This document shows positions 55,225 through 63,958 of a DNA stretch of 64,000 nt, in pieces; position 1 is the stretch's first letter; every line of letters begins with the position of its first letter. The stretch is from Pseudomonas sp. RIT-PI-q (GTDB lineage: Bacteria > Pseudomonadota > Gammaproteobacteria > Pseudomonadales > Pseudomonadaceae): NCBI RefSeq assembly GCF_001297125.1, contig NZ_LHPC01000023.1, positions 52,793-116,792 on the forward strand, in the 5' to 3' direction. The notes beneath the pieces are model-generated. The model was not told where the DNA came from. It worked only from the letters and a program-made list of their open reading frames with translations, and did not search any database. A program made the position numbers and the translations under genes.

Positions 55225-55240
55225 TGAACACTAGTGTTCA
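55225..55240. promoter_or_regulatory. TetR operator A
   Basis: A perfect 16-base palindrome, TGAACAC-TA-GTGTTCA, 165 bases before the second TetR start. It has the same arms as operator B. Confidence 0.75.
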
Positions 55241-55356
55241 TTTATGATGGTGCGCCGATCCCGCGATTGATCCTGCCATGCCCGTAAAAGAATCAAAATA
55301 TAACGGTTTCAATCGAAATTAGCCGACTCGATCAAAAAAACGCTGTTGACTAAAAA

Positions 55357-55372
55357 TGAACACGCGTGTTCA
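55357..55372. promoter_or_regulatory. TetR operator B overlapping a promoter
   Basis: A perfect palindrome TGAACAC-GC-GTGTTCA with arms identical to operator A. A -35-like TTGACT lies at 55346-55351 directly before it, so a bound repressor would block RNA polymerase at this promoter. The second TetR gene starts 34 bases downstream. Confidence 0.78.
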
Positions 55373-55405
55373 ATTGACCCATGAGGTAATCCTGGAGAGA
55401 GAACC

Positions 55406-56020
55406 GTGCAATCCCTGAATCCAACACAGCGCCGCATTCATCAAGCCGCCTTTCGCCTGTTCGCTGAGAGAGGCACCTCGCAAGTGAACATTCTCGACCT
55501 CGCACAAGAGGCCGGCGTGGCGCGCGGAACGGTCTATAGCAACATCGAGAGCATGGAAAACCTGTTCGAGACGGTCGCCAGCCATCTGGCGAGGGAGATG
55601 CATGAGCGCGTCAACAAGAGCTTCAATGCCCTCTCTGATCCGGCTCAGCGCCTTGCCAATGGCATTCGATTCTTCATTCGTCGAGCGCACGAAGACTCTC
55701 AGTGGGGCGCATTCATCCATAAATTCGCCATGAGCAATGCTTCGTTGCGCGAGATGTTCAGCAGCCAGGCGACGGCGGATCTTCTGAGCGGGCTTTCCAC
55801 TGGGCGCTACACCTTTCAGCAGGAGCAATTGCTCTCGGTACTGACGTTGATATCGAGCAGCGTGCTGGGCTCTATTTTCCTGGTACTGGAAGGTCACCGA
55901 ACGTGGCGTGAATCGGGCTCTGACACCGCCGAGCTGATATTGCGGGCATTGGGTGTATCACCAGAAGAGGCGCGTGCGCTGGCGACCAACGAGTTGCCGG
56001 CACTTCCGTCTCTCGACTGA
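55406..56020 (+). CDS. TetR-family regulator (second of two)
   Basis: A 204-residue regulator with a GTG start at 55406 after CTGGAGAG. The HTH reads ILDLAQEAGVARGTVYSNIESMENLFETV. It is probably the repressor that binds operators A and B before its own gene and the downstream ring-degradation genes (56107-61706). A hairpin follows the stop. Confidence 0.88.
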   Translation: MQSLNPTQRRIHQAAFRLFAERGTSQVNILDLAQEAGVARGTVYSNIESMENLFETVASHLAREMHERVNKSFNALSDPAQRLANGIRFFIRRAHEDSQWGAFIHKFAMSNASLREMFSSQATADLLSGLSTGRYTFQQEQLLSVLTLISSSVLGSIFLVLEGHRTWRESGSDTAELILRALGVSPEEARALATNELPALPSLD

Positions 56021-56046
56021 ATTCGTAACTGACTCAACTAGACAAG

Positions 56047-56065
56047 CCCCTGATTTTTTCAGGGG
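56047..56065 (+). terminator. Hairpin after the second TetR gene
   Basis: CCCCTGA, loop TTTTT, TCAGGGG. Without a clear U-tract behind it, it could be a weak terminator or an attenuator of the downstream operon. Confidence 0.5.
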
Positions 56066-56106
56066 TTCGGGACCGCTTTGCCCTAAAAACCCGGATAACA
56101 AGAACA

Positions 56107-57198
56107 ATGAACAACAAAAACGAATTGCACCGGTTGGCGACACCACAACCCGCGCGGCATTTGCAGCCGACGGTGAAGGCCCAGGACCTGACTCACCTGA
56201 TCTTTCAACGCCCGGACTTGAATGAGGCGGCGCGCTTCCTGACCGACTTCGGCCTGACGGTCAGTCGGCAGGACGCCGATACGCTCTATCTACGAGCCAC
56301 TGATGCCACGTCCTATTGCTACCGTGTGCATCGTGCCGATTCTGCACGTTTTATCGGGTTCGGACTTGCCGTGCCGTCTCTGGACGATCTGGAAAAACTC
56401 ACTCGAATCCCGGGTGCGTCATCGATAGAAAAGTCGGAGCATCCTGGCAAAGGGTACTACGTCAGATTGACCGATCCGTCCGGCTTCATTGTGGAAGCCG
56501 TTTGCGACCAGACGCCAGGCAAGACGCTGGCCCATAGAGCGCCTCTGCACTGGAATCTGGCGCACGAGCAACCGCGAATCAACGCCACGCAACGCCCGCC
56601 GATTGCTCCCCCTGAAGTTCTCAGACTGGGCCATATCGTCATTGAAGTGGCCGACTACCAGGCGACCTGTGCCTGGTATACCCAGCATTTCGGGTTTATT
56701 CCCAGCGATGTGCAGGTGCTTCCCGATGGCACGCCTATCGTCACTTTCATGCGCCTCGATCTCGGTGACAGGCCGGCTGATCACCACACATTGGCGATAG
56801 CGCAAGGGTTCATGGCGACCTACAGCCATAGCGCCTATGAGGTCGTCGATGCCGACGCAGTGGGCATGGGGCAGCGGGTCCTGCGAGAGCGGGGCTGGGA
56901 GCACTCATGGGGAATCGGCCGGCACATCCTGGGCAGTCAGATCTTCGATTATTGGCAAGACCCATGGGGCGATAAGCACGAGCATTACTGCGACGGCGAT
57001 ATTTTCACGGCCACTCGGCCGACGGGCATCCATCCCGTGAGCCCCGAAGCAATGGCGCAGTGGGGGCAGCGCATGCCCAAGCGTTTTACAAAACCCAAGA
57101 TGAGCTTCAACAACCTGCGAGCGCTGATCCTCAACCTGCGCCGCAGCCCCGACTTGACCATTCGCAAGTTGATAACACTCATGCGGATGTTCGGGTAG
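56107..57198 (+). CDS. Extradiol ring-cleavage dioxygenase-like VOC protein
   Basis: A 363-residue two-domain type I extradiol dioxygenase of the BphC fold. The iron ligands can be assigned as His176 in LGHIVIEV, His241 in TYSHSAYEV and Glu292 in GDKHEHYCDGD, matching the His-His-Glu spacing of the family. The N-terminal domain (about 28-145) is the inactive sister fold. It should open a catechol ring made by the upstream hydroxylase. It is the first gene of the downstream operon. Confidence 0.87.
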   Translation: MNNKNELHRLATPQPARHLQPTVKAQDLTHLIFQRPDLNEAARFLTDFGLTVSRQDADTLYLRATDATSYCYRVHRADSARFIGFGLAVPSLDDLEKLTRIPGASSIEKSEHPGKGYYVRLTDPSGFIVEAVCDQTPGKTLAHRAPLHWNLAHEQPRINATQRPPIAPPEVLRLGHIVIEVADYQATCAWYTQHFGFIPSDVQVLPDGTPIVTFMRLDLGDRPADHHTLAIAQGFMATYSHSAYEVVDADAVGMGQRVLRERGWEHSWGIGRHILGSQIFDYWQDPWGDKHEHYCDGDIFTATRPTGIHPVSPEAMAQWGQRMPKRFTKPKMSFNNLRALILNLRRSPDLTIRKLITLMRMFG

Positions 57199-57208
57199 AG
57201 CTGCCGCC

Positions 57209-58330
57209 ATGTCGGGCAACTCAACCCAGTATGGCCGGCGGGATGTGCTTAAAGCCGGCGCCGTGATCGCCGGCGGCTCGTTGGTTTACAGCATTGCCAG
57301 CCCCCCCGCAGAACAACACCACAGTTCCCACGCCACCGAACGCGGGACAAACGCCGCTCCAGGAGTCCCTTCAATGTCTGCTGTACACGTAGTCCGCTTT
57401 GAATTTGAGAACGGTATCCACTGGGGCGTGCTTCGCCAGGGCCGTATCACGGTCATCCCCGGTGTTTTTGAAACCACCGGTGATTTCATTCGCCAGAACA
57501 GTATCGACGACCTCGCTGTATTGAAAGGCTCGGAGCTTGCGGAGGGCGAAGTCAAACTGCTGTCGCCGGTGACCCGTAACCAGCAGTTCGTCTGCCAGGG
57601 TGCCAACTACCGTCAGCACATGATCGAGTCCGGCATGGACCCGGATGCGAAGAAATTCAACATGATCTTCACCAAGGCGACCAGTTGCCTGGTGGCGGCT
57701 GACAGCGACCTGATCAAGCCGCGCCACGTGCGCTTCCTTGACTACGAAATCGAACTGGGGCTTGTGATGAAGCGCCCGATCACTGGCGCGATTGCTGTCA
57801 CCGACGCCAATCTGCACGAGTTCATTGCCGGCGTCGTCATTGTCAATGACTACTCGGCGCGTGACATTCAGATTCCCCAGATGCAGTTCTACAAGGGCAA
57901 GAGCTATCGCACGTTCGGCCCGGTCGGCCCGTACCTCTGCCTTCTGGATGCCAAGGACATGCATTACCTCAAGGCACTGCAGCTGAAGTTGACGGTCAAC
58001 GGCCAGGTGCGACAAGAGGACAGCACGGCCAACCTGGTTTACGGCCCCGCTGAAACCCTTATCGAGCTTTCCGCTTTGCAAGATCTCGACGCTGGAGACC
58101 TGATCGCTACCGGTACGCCTGCGGGATGCGCGCTGACCATCCCTTCGCCTGCTAAACAGCGCATTGCGGCCCTGATGCCAGAAGCCACCAAGTGGAAGCT
58201 TTTCCTCAAGGCGCAAGAGGGCCGGACGCAGTACCTCAAGGCCGGTGACGTGGTCGAGGCGCGCATTCGTAGCACCGATGGCGTGATCGATCTCGGCGTG
58301 CAACGCAACCGAGTCGTAGAGGAAGCCTGA
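57209..58330 (+). CDS. Fumarylacetoacetate hydrolase-family enzyme with Tat-like leader
   Basis: A 373-residue protein. The catalytic FAH fold (about 60-373) has the metal-binding Glu/Asp set in FLDYEIELGLVM and VNDYSARDIQ, with GTPAGCAL and RSTDGVIDLGVQRN. The family hydrolyses C-C bonds or decarboxylates/isomerises ring-fission products. Before it lies YGRRDVLKAGAVIAGGSLVY, which looks like a twin-arginine signal, unusual for this cytoplasmic family. A second start at 57374 has a much better ribosome-binding site (CCAGGAG) and would give the normal 318-residue length. Both products may be made. Confidence 0.8.
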   Translation: MSGNSTQYGRRDVLKAGAVIAGGSLVYSIASPPAEQHHSSHATERGTNAAPGVPSMSAVHVVRFEFENGIHWGVLRQGRITVIPGVFETTGDFIRQNSIDDLAVLKGSELAEGEVKLLSPVTRNQQFVCQGANYRQHMIESGMDPDAKKFNMIFTKATSCLVAADSDLIKPRHVRFLDYEIELGLVMKRPITGAIAVTDANLHEFIAGVVIVNDYSARDIQIPQMQFYKGKSYRTFGPVGPYLCLLDAKDMHYLKALQLKLTVNGQVRQEDSTANLVYGPAETLIELSALQDLDAGDLIATGTPAGCALTIPSPAKQRIAALMPEATKWKLFLKAQEGRTQYLKAGDVVEARIRSTDGVIDLGVQRNRVVEEA

Positions 58331-58332
58331 CG

Positions 58333-60234
58333 ATGAGCGTGCGATCGCTGAACGACATTGAACATATCGAGCGGGTCCCGTTGGCGGAGCGTGGCTTGGC
58401 ATCAAGCACCTATGAAGCGCTGACACGGACTGCCGAGCTTAGCCCCAACGCGCCTGCACTGAGTTTCTTCGCCGACGCCACGAGCTTCACAAACACTCAC
58501 CACTGGACCTACTCCGAACTCGTCGAAGAGATCACCCGCGCGGCGAATGCCTTCCACGACTTGGGCATCAACCCGGCTGAAGTGCTGGCCTTCATCTTGC
58601 CCAACTTGCCGGAAACCCACTTCACCATCTGGGGGGGAGAAGCGGCGGGGATCGTCCTGGCGGTCAATCCGCTGCAAGAGGGCAAGCAGAAAGCGGCCCT
58701 GTTGCGCGCCGCCAAAGCCAGCGGGGGGGGGGCGCTCGCACCGACGCCGGGCAGCGACCTGTGGCCCAAACTGGCCTCGCAGCTGGATCAGCTTCCCGAG
58801 ATCAAGCACGTGGTCTGGGTTGGCATGGAACCCTATGTTGATGTTGCTCAACGTGAATACCTTGAGTCCCTGGCAGAGAAAGAACGAGGGTTGCACAGGG
58901 GGGCCACGATTCACCCATTACGCACGTTGATGGACGCTCAGCCAGGCACGCATTTGAAGAGTGCCCGGCTGTTCCGCCCTGAGGATCGTTCCTCTTACTT
59001 CTGCACTGGCGGTACTACCGGGCTGCCCAAGATTGCGATGCGTACCCATGGGGCGGAAGTCTTCAACGCGTGGGCCATGGCCGCGCACATGCAACCCCGT
59101 GGCAGTGGCCAGGTCATTTTCTGTGGGCTGCCGCTGTTCCACGTCAATGCACAGCTGGTGACAGGCCTGATGCCTTGGACCCAAGGTGATCATGTCATTC
59201 TCGGCACGCCGCAGGGTTATCGCGGTGAGGGTGTGCTCCCACGCTTCTGGGAGATGGTCGAGCACTTCGGCATCAACTTCTTCTCCGGCGTTCCAACCGT
59301 GTTTTCCGCACTGTTGCAAAACGAGCTGGAAGGCCGCGACCTGTCCAGCCTTCGATATGCCATGTGTGGTGCCGCGCCGATGCCGGTCGAACTTTTCCGG
59401 GAGTTCGAAGGCCGGACCGGGGTGAAGATCCTCGAAGGCTATGGACTCACGGAAGGCGCATGCGTCTCCTCGGTTAACCCGCCCCATGGCGAGCGCTACA
59501 TCGGCTCCATCGGGTTACGGATTGCCTACCAGGACATGCGCGCCGTCATGCTCGATGAAACGGGAGAGTACCTGCGCGACGCCGACATCAACGAAATTGG
59601 CCTGATCACCATCACGGGTCCGAACCTGTTCGAGGGTTACGTTGAACAAAGCCACAACCGGGGCCTGTGGATCAACATCAACGGTCAGCGCTGGCTGAAT
59701 ACAGGGGATCTGGGGCGCCAGGATGAAAAGGGCTATTTCTGGCTGACCGGGCGCAAAAAGGAGCTGATCATCCGCGGTGGCCACAATATCGATCCCAAGC
59801 AAATCGAGGAGGCTTTGCAGGCCCATCCAGCGGTGGCGTTGGCGGCGGCCATCGGCAGCCCGGACGCCTATTCGGGTGAAGTGCCGGTCGCCTACGTGCA
59901 ACTGCGCCCCGGCCACGTCAGCACCATTGAAGAACTTGAGCAGTTTGCTCAGCGCCACATCAGTGAGCGGGCGGCCATTCCCAAGCGGATCGAAATCCTC
60001 GAAGCACTGCCATTGACGGCGGTCGGCAAAATCTTCAAGCCCGCCTTGCAGCAGCGCGAGGTGTCCCGAGTAGTTCGCCAGGAAGTGGAACGCATGTGTC
60101 TGAAAGACATTGCGGTCGAGGTGATTCAGCATGAACAACGTGGGTTAGTCGCGTGCATTCGGGCCGGGAGAGATCAAGAGTCCCTGGCCCTTCTTCTTGG
60201 TCGCTATAGCTTTCAAGTGGAGTGGCTCAAATGA
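58333..60234 (+). CDS. AMP-dependent acyl/aryl-CoA synthetase
   Basis: A 633-residue ligase that activates a carboxylic acid to its CoA thioester. The adenylation motif is YFCTGGTTGLPKIAMRTH, the middle motif EGYGLTEG and the C-terminal GRKKELIIRGGHNIDPKQIEE with the catalytic Lys of the last lobe are intact. It starts two bases after the previous stop. A run of ten G at 58723-58732 replaces what is normally a VLVT-like segment; the frame is unaffected. Substrate: probably a phenylpropanoid- or terpenoid-like acid. Confidence 0.88.
   Translation: MSVRSLNDIEHIERVPLAERGLASSTYEALTRTAELSPNAPALSFFADATSFTNTHHWTYSELVEEITRAANAFHDLGINPAEVLAFILPNLPETHFTIWGGEAAGIVLAVNPLQEGKQKAALLRAAKASGGGALAPTPGSDLWPKLASQLDQLPEIKHVVWVGMEPYVDVAQREYLESLAEKERGLHRGATIHPLRTLMDAQPGTHLKSARLFRPEDRSSYFCTGGTTGLPKIAMRTHGAEVFNAWAMAAHMQPRGSGQVIFCGLPLFHVNAQLVTGLMPWTQGDHVILGTPQGYRGEGVLPRFWEMVEHFGINFFSGVPTVFSALLQNELEGRDLSSLRYAMCGAAPMPVELFREFEGRTGVKILEGYGLTEGACVSSVNPPHGERYIGSIGLRIAYQDMRAVMLDETGEYLRDADINEIGLITITGPNLFEGYVEQSHNRGLWININGQRWLNTGDLGRQDEKGYFWLTGRKKELIIRGGHNIDPKQIEEALQAHPAVALAAAIGSPDAYSGEVPVAYVQLRPGHVSTIEELEQFAQRHISERAAIPKRIEILEALPLTAVGKIFKPALQQREVSRVVRQEVERMCLKDIAVEVIQHEQRGLVACIRAGRDQESLALLLGRYSFQVEWLK
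58723..58732. repeat. Ten-base G run inside the ligase gene
   Basis: The codons read GGG GGG GGG GCG where relatives have four codons for a VLVT-like stretch. The length is kept but non-G bases look replaced by G. Confidence 0.75.
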
Positions 60235-60261
60235 TCCTGACTTCGTAAGTTCGGCACCTCA

Positions 60262-60291
60262 GCCCTGGTAGTTGTCAGCCAGGGCCTTTTT
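60262..60291 (+). terminator. Rho-independent terminator after the ligase gene
   Basis: GCCCTGG, ten-base loop, CCAGGGC, followed by CTTTTTC. It lies between the ligase and the porin gene. Confidence 0.8.
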
Positions 60292-60386
60292 CACAACTTC
60301 GATCAACTTCAGCCGGCACTGCCAAGTGCACCGGAAGGCAAAGCTTTGCCTGCGCACCAATCAATAAAAACAATACGAGGTGGGAA

Positions 60387-61706
60387 ATGAAACTGAGCAA
60401 CCGTGCAACCCCGTGTCTCTTCGCTGTGCGAGAAATGTCTTCCTGGATCACATTCGCAGGGGCCGCGGCAATACTCAGCGCCTCCACCAGCGCGGGCGCC
60501 AATGGCATTGCCTTGAACGAACAAAGTGCAAGCAGTGCGGGAACTGCTTATGCGGGAAGGTCGTCTTCCGCGCTGGACGCCAGCACTATCTTTGGCAACC
60601 CGGCGGGCTTGACCAAATTGAAGCGTAGTGAGATTTCCGGCGGCGCCGCGATCGTCTCGGTGAGCGACGACATCAGTGATGCGCAGAGCAGTGCCCCAGG
60701 AACGAATAAAGGGGACTCAGTCCCTCTGGGGGTTGTGCCTTTCGCCTATATGTCGACGCCGCTTGATGATCGTTTTTCGATTGGCCTGGGTCTCTATGCG
60801 CCGAGTGGTCTGATCAATGATTACGAGAGCAGATTTCAGGGCCGTTACCATGGTTCCTATAGCACGACCAAGGAAATAACCCTTCAGCCCACCATTGCCT
60901 GGCGGATCAATGATTACGTGTCCATTGGTGGTGGGCCGACCCTGAACCGTTTTAACGCAAAACTTCAGAATTACCTGGCCACCGGCGCCCTGAACAACGG
61001 TGAGGACACACTCGTCACCATCAAAGGCGATGACACGGCACTTGGCTACAACGTCGGCATCTTGATTGACTTTACTGAGGCAACGAGTTGGGGGATTAAC
61101 TATCACTCGAAGGTGGACTATGAACTTCAAGGGCATACCGAAGTTTCCGGCTCCCCGAGTGTTATCCCGCTGGACGGAAAATATGACAACAAGATAGACC
61201 TCACCATGCCCGAATCCGTGGACACCTCTATCACCCATCATTTCAACAGTCGCTGGACGGGCTACCTGGGGACCACCTGGAAACGCTGGAGCCGGATCCA
61301 GAAGGTCGAGGCCGTCAACAGCGGTCTTTCCCCGGTGGGCCAGGCGGCAGGTATGGGAAGTGTGATCGAAGAAATGAACTGGCGTGACACGTGGAGCACC
61401 GCCGTTGGCGCCGCCTATCAAGTGAACCCACAATGGCTGCTGCGCGCAGGCTACGCCTATGATCCGTCGCCCATTAGAAATGCCGATCGCAGCGTGCGCA
61501 TTCCGGTCGGGAATCGACAAGCCGTGACGTTGGGCGGCGCTTATTCGCCGAGTTCCGATCTGACGATAGACTTCGCTTACGGTTATCTCTGGGATTCCAA
61601 AGTCTCGGTAAAACAGGCGAACAACTCCGGGATTCAACCGGAATACAGTGCCCAATACGATAACAGCGCGAATGGAATTTCAGTGCAGGCAACCTATCGG
61701 TACTGA
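60387..61706 (+). CDS. FadL/TodX-family outer-membrane porin
   Basis: A 439-residue outer-membrane channel for hydrophobic compounds. After a signal segment the mature N-terminus reads ANGIALNEQSASSAGTAYAG, the hallmark hatch/NALNE-type start of FadL proteins. The barrel strands alternate as expected and the protein ends VQATYRY with an aromatic last residue. In aromatic-degradation clusters (TodX, TbuX) such porins admit the ring compound. It is separated from the ligase by a terminator, so it may have its own promoter. Confidence 0.9.
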   Translation: MKLSNRATPCLFAVREMSSWITFAGAAAILSASTSAGANGIALNEQSASSAGTAYAGRSSSALDASTIFGNPAGLTKLKRSEISGGAAIVSVSDDISDAQSSAPGTNKGDSVPLGVVPFAYMSTPLDDRFSIGLGLYAPSGLINDYESRFQGRYHGSYSTTKEITLQPTIAWRINDYVSIGGGPTLNRFNAKLQNYLATGALNNGEDTLVTIKGDDTALGYNVGILIDFTEATSWGINYHSKVDYELQGHTEVSGSPSVIPLDGKYDNKIDLTMPESVDTSITHHFNSRWTGYLGTTWKRWSRIQKVEAVNSGLSPVGQAAGMGSVIEEMNWRDTWSTAVGAAYQVNPQWLLRAGYAYDPSPIRNADRSVRIPVGNRQAVTLGGAYSPSSDLTIDFAYGYLWDSKVSVKQANNSGIQPEYSAQYDNSANGISVQATYRY

Positions 61707-61740
61707 TCGGGACGACTCCCATTTTACGCTGAAGACTTTG

Positions 61741-61781
61741 CCGATCAGCTTATGGCCAAGGAGGGGTCCTAAGCTGATCGG
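61741..61781. terminator. Bidirectional terminator between convergent genes
   Basis: CCGATCAGCTTA and TAAGCTGATCGG form a perfect twelve-base-pair stem with a 17-base loop between the porin and the P-loop kinase gene. Confidence 0.8.
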
Positions 61782-61786
61782 GGAAT

Positions 61787-62323
61787 TTATTCAAGACAGC
61801 CACCAGACGTCGCGGACAAACTATCGAGAAATTCGCCAATCTGCCGGGGACCGCGCAAGTGCACCACAGGAATCTGCGGGCCTGTCGCCAGGCGCACCGC
61901 TTCGATTCCCGGGCGGTAGCCACGATCGAAAGTCCACACGAAGTTCAGGAAGGTCAGGAACGCTCGATCGAGCTTTTCTGTACAACCGATGGCAAGGTCA
62001 GGCCGAGGACGGTTCATGACACTGCGCATGATCACTCGGGTGAAACAGGTGAGCCGTGGCGTGTCGAGCCAGATGATCAAGTCGGCGCGGGGCAGGCGAA
62101 GGTCGAAGGTGCGCCGGGCATAGTTGCCTTCACACACCCAGGTCGCCGGTGCGATGGCTTCGCGGACCCGCGCGCGGAATTGCTCGGCGTCGGGTTCGAC
62201 CCAGCCGGGCTCCCAGAACAGTGTGTCGAGGTGCACCACGGGCACGCTCAGGCGTTTGCCGAGGGCGCGAGCGAGGGTGGATTTGCCGCTGCCGGCATTG
62301 CCCAGAATTACAATCCGTTGCAT
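61787..62323 (-). CDS. P-loop AAA/adenylate-kinase-like nucleotide kinase
   Basis: A 178-residue P-loop protein. The start at 62323 follows AGGACG and places the Walker A motif GNAGSGKST at residues 8-16; a longer frame to 62377 has no supporting features. LPRADLIIWLDTP is the Walker B-type strand. The layout is that of topology-modulation/AAA family kinases (FlaR-like) whose substrate is unknown. Confidence 0.82.
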   Translation of the reverse strand: MQRIVILGNAGSGKSTLARALGKRLSVPVVHLDTLFWEPGWVEPDAEQFRARVREAIAPATWVCEGNYARRTFDLRLPRADLIIWLDTPRLTCFTRVIMRSVMNRPRPDLAIGCTEKLDRAFLTFLNFVWTFDRGYRPGIEAVRLATGPQIPVVHLRGPRQIGEFLDSLSATSGGCLE

Positions 62324-62453
62324 GAAGACGTCCTGTCGCGAAAAAAGCCGGCAATTGTGCAGGTTTTTGATCGCCAATCAAAGGCTGCACGATAGGCACT
62401 AAACATTTGTCGCAATCGGATTAACCCGTTCAACGATTCAGGGAGATCAGCTA

Positions 62454-62540
62454 TTGAGCTCCATCATCATCGGAGCAATCGTATTCGCCTGCCTGTTCGC
62501 TGCTCTGGAGAGTCAAGTCAGCCCTTCGCCGGGGGGTTAG
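62454..62540 (+). pseudogene. Truncated DUF4239-like membrane-protein start
   Basis: A TTG start with a good GGGAGA site opens 28 codons beginning MSSIIIGAIVFACLFAALES and then stops. The start resembles the first transmembrane helix of DUF4239/bestrophin-like proteins, but the rest of the gene is missing. The loss point meets the tail of the kinase remnant on the other strand, so both were probably cut by one deletion. Confidence 0.5.
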
Positions 62541-63051
62541 CGCTGGCCTGTTTCAACGCTACCGACACACATAATCCGCTCTTCGTCATCTCATCCGAAC
62601 AACTCAATCGAACGCATGCTCCCGTACGATCGGCTATTGCTTTGACGATCGACAAACCTAACCCGGACCCTGCTTCATCGGTTCCCAGGCAGCGATAAAA
62701 CGGATCGAACACGCGCGATTGTTCCTCTGCCGTGATGCCTGGGCCTGAGTCCTTGACCTGCAGGATTGCAGTTTCTTGCGTCAGCTCGACGCAAAGGTCG
62801 ATCCGTCCGCCATGGGGCGTGTAACGGATGGCGTTATCCACCAGATTCTTGACCACGATTAACAGGTCCATTTCGTTGAGGGTGACAAGCTTGTCTTTGG
62901 TATCGAAGGCCTGGTCTGGAGCCTGTGTATTACAGGCATAGGTTTGCCGATTGCGGGCATGCAATGGGTCCAGCGCTACGTTAAAAGTCGATCGTAACAA
63001 CGGATTTTTAACGAGGCTTTCACCGCCTGTAGGACGCGCGCCTACGATCAA
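62518..63051 (-). pseudogene. Remnant of a sensor histidine kinase (C-terminal ATPase domain only)
   Basis: The 177-codon frame carries an HATPase domain with N box NLVDNAIRYTPHGG, DSGPGI and GSGLGLSIV. It ends normally. The first 15 or so residues are unrelated to kinases, and the whole sensor region and HisKA dimerisation/phosphorylation domain are absent. It cannot autophosphorylate. It is best read as the 3' end of a QseC/PmrB-type kinase gene left after a deletion. Confidence 0.75.
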
Positions 63052-63413
63052 TAAACATCGCTTGAGCGTGCTTGTTTAAACGCTCTCAAGGTTACTTCCT
63101 GAAAGCTACAAGACCTTGCGTCGTTGCCTACGAGTACGCCAGAATCCGCCGGCTTGTGCGCTTTGGGGCCCGTCGGTAACTTGAGTCCTGTCACTGCCTA
63201 TCAGTGATCGGGTTTAGCGGCCCGTGGATAGTTAGAGAGTTGCACAAGCTCTGTCAGTCAGGCATTCCCATGCTTGCACTTGATGGTAGCTGTGCGCAGG
63301 GCGTCTTCGGACGCGCCGGCTTTGCTAGCTTCCCCGGTCTGCTAACCTGCGTACAGCTGCCTCCCTCTCGTTTAGCAGCACGAGGGTAGGCACCCCATTA
63401 GAGAAGCCAGCTT
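63052..63413 (+). other. Long leader region of the DUF6124 gene
   Basis: A 362-base region without a confident protein gene. From about 63190 it contains GGGTTTAGCGGCCCG, GGTCTGCTAACCTGCGTACA and, right before the gene, CCCTCTCGTTTAGCAGCACGAGGG, which can fold as a hairpin. As I recall, DUF6124 genes in pseudomonads often have such a conserved leader. A small frame at 63204-63389 crosses it and may be only a shadow of the conserved nucleotide sequence. Confidence 0.45.
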
Positions 63414-63773
63414 ATGAAAAAGCCTACACCCAACCCACCGGAAACCGATCCGGTTTCCCCGTACGAACCCGGTTCGAAAAAACTCAACGACGCCGCCGAA
63501 GCTGCCCTCGATTTCCACTTCGCATCAATTGCCGACATCAAAGCCACACCGCGCACACCCAACAAGGGTTTTTCCGTCGACCCAGAGAGCGATACCGAAT
63601 CCCTCGTGGTTTATCTGGTCGAGACGCTGGCCGCGGTCGATGTGATGGTTCATCAGTTGGTGGATCACCTGGACGGTGAGTCGCGCTATGTGCTGTTGGG
63701 GATTTCCAACAGCATTATGCTGGCCGAGATCACGGCCAATCGAGTGCTGGATCAAATCGACCCGCCGGAGTAG
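63414..63773 (+). CDS. DUF6124 family protein
   Basis: A 119-residue soluble protein. The N-terminus is a short disordered part (MKKPTPNPPETDPVSPYEPG), followed by a helical domain with LNDAAEAALDFHF and the acidic LVVYLVETLAAVDVMVHQLV, typical of the DUF6124 family that occurs in several copies per Pseudomonas genome. The function is unknown. AGAAGCC precedes the ATG. Confidence 0.85.
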   Translation: MKKPTPNPPETDPVSPYEPGSKKLNDAAEAALDFHFASIADIKATPRTPNKGFSVDPESDTESLVVYLVETLAAVDVMVHQLVDHLDGESRYVLLGISNSIMLAEITANRVLDQIDPPE

Positions 63774-63827
63774 TCGCTCGCACACTTCACCCAAAAACAG
63801 GTGACGGGTATCGAAAACGCAACCCCT

Positions 63828-63958
63828 GTAGCAGCTGGCGAAGCCTGCGTCCGGCTGCGCAGCAGTCGTAAAGTCAGCCTGTGCGGTGCGTCAGACCTAC
63901 CGCGCACTCAGGGTTTACGACTGCTGCGCAGCCGGACGCAGGCTTCGCCAGCTGCTAC
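63828..63958. repeat. Paired inverted REP element (REPIN-like)
   Basis: The third complete copy of the unit at 514-644 and 794-938. Left arm 63828-63872, right arm 63915-63958. The spacer is more diverged (TGTGCGGTGCGTCAGACCTA) and the arms have CCGGAC where the left-end copies have TCGGAAC-like sequence. Confidence 0.8.
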
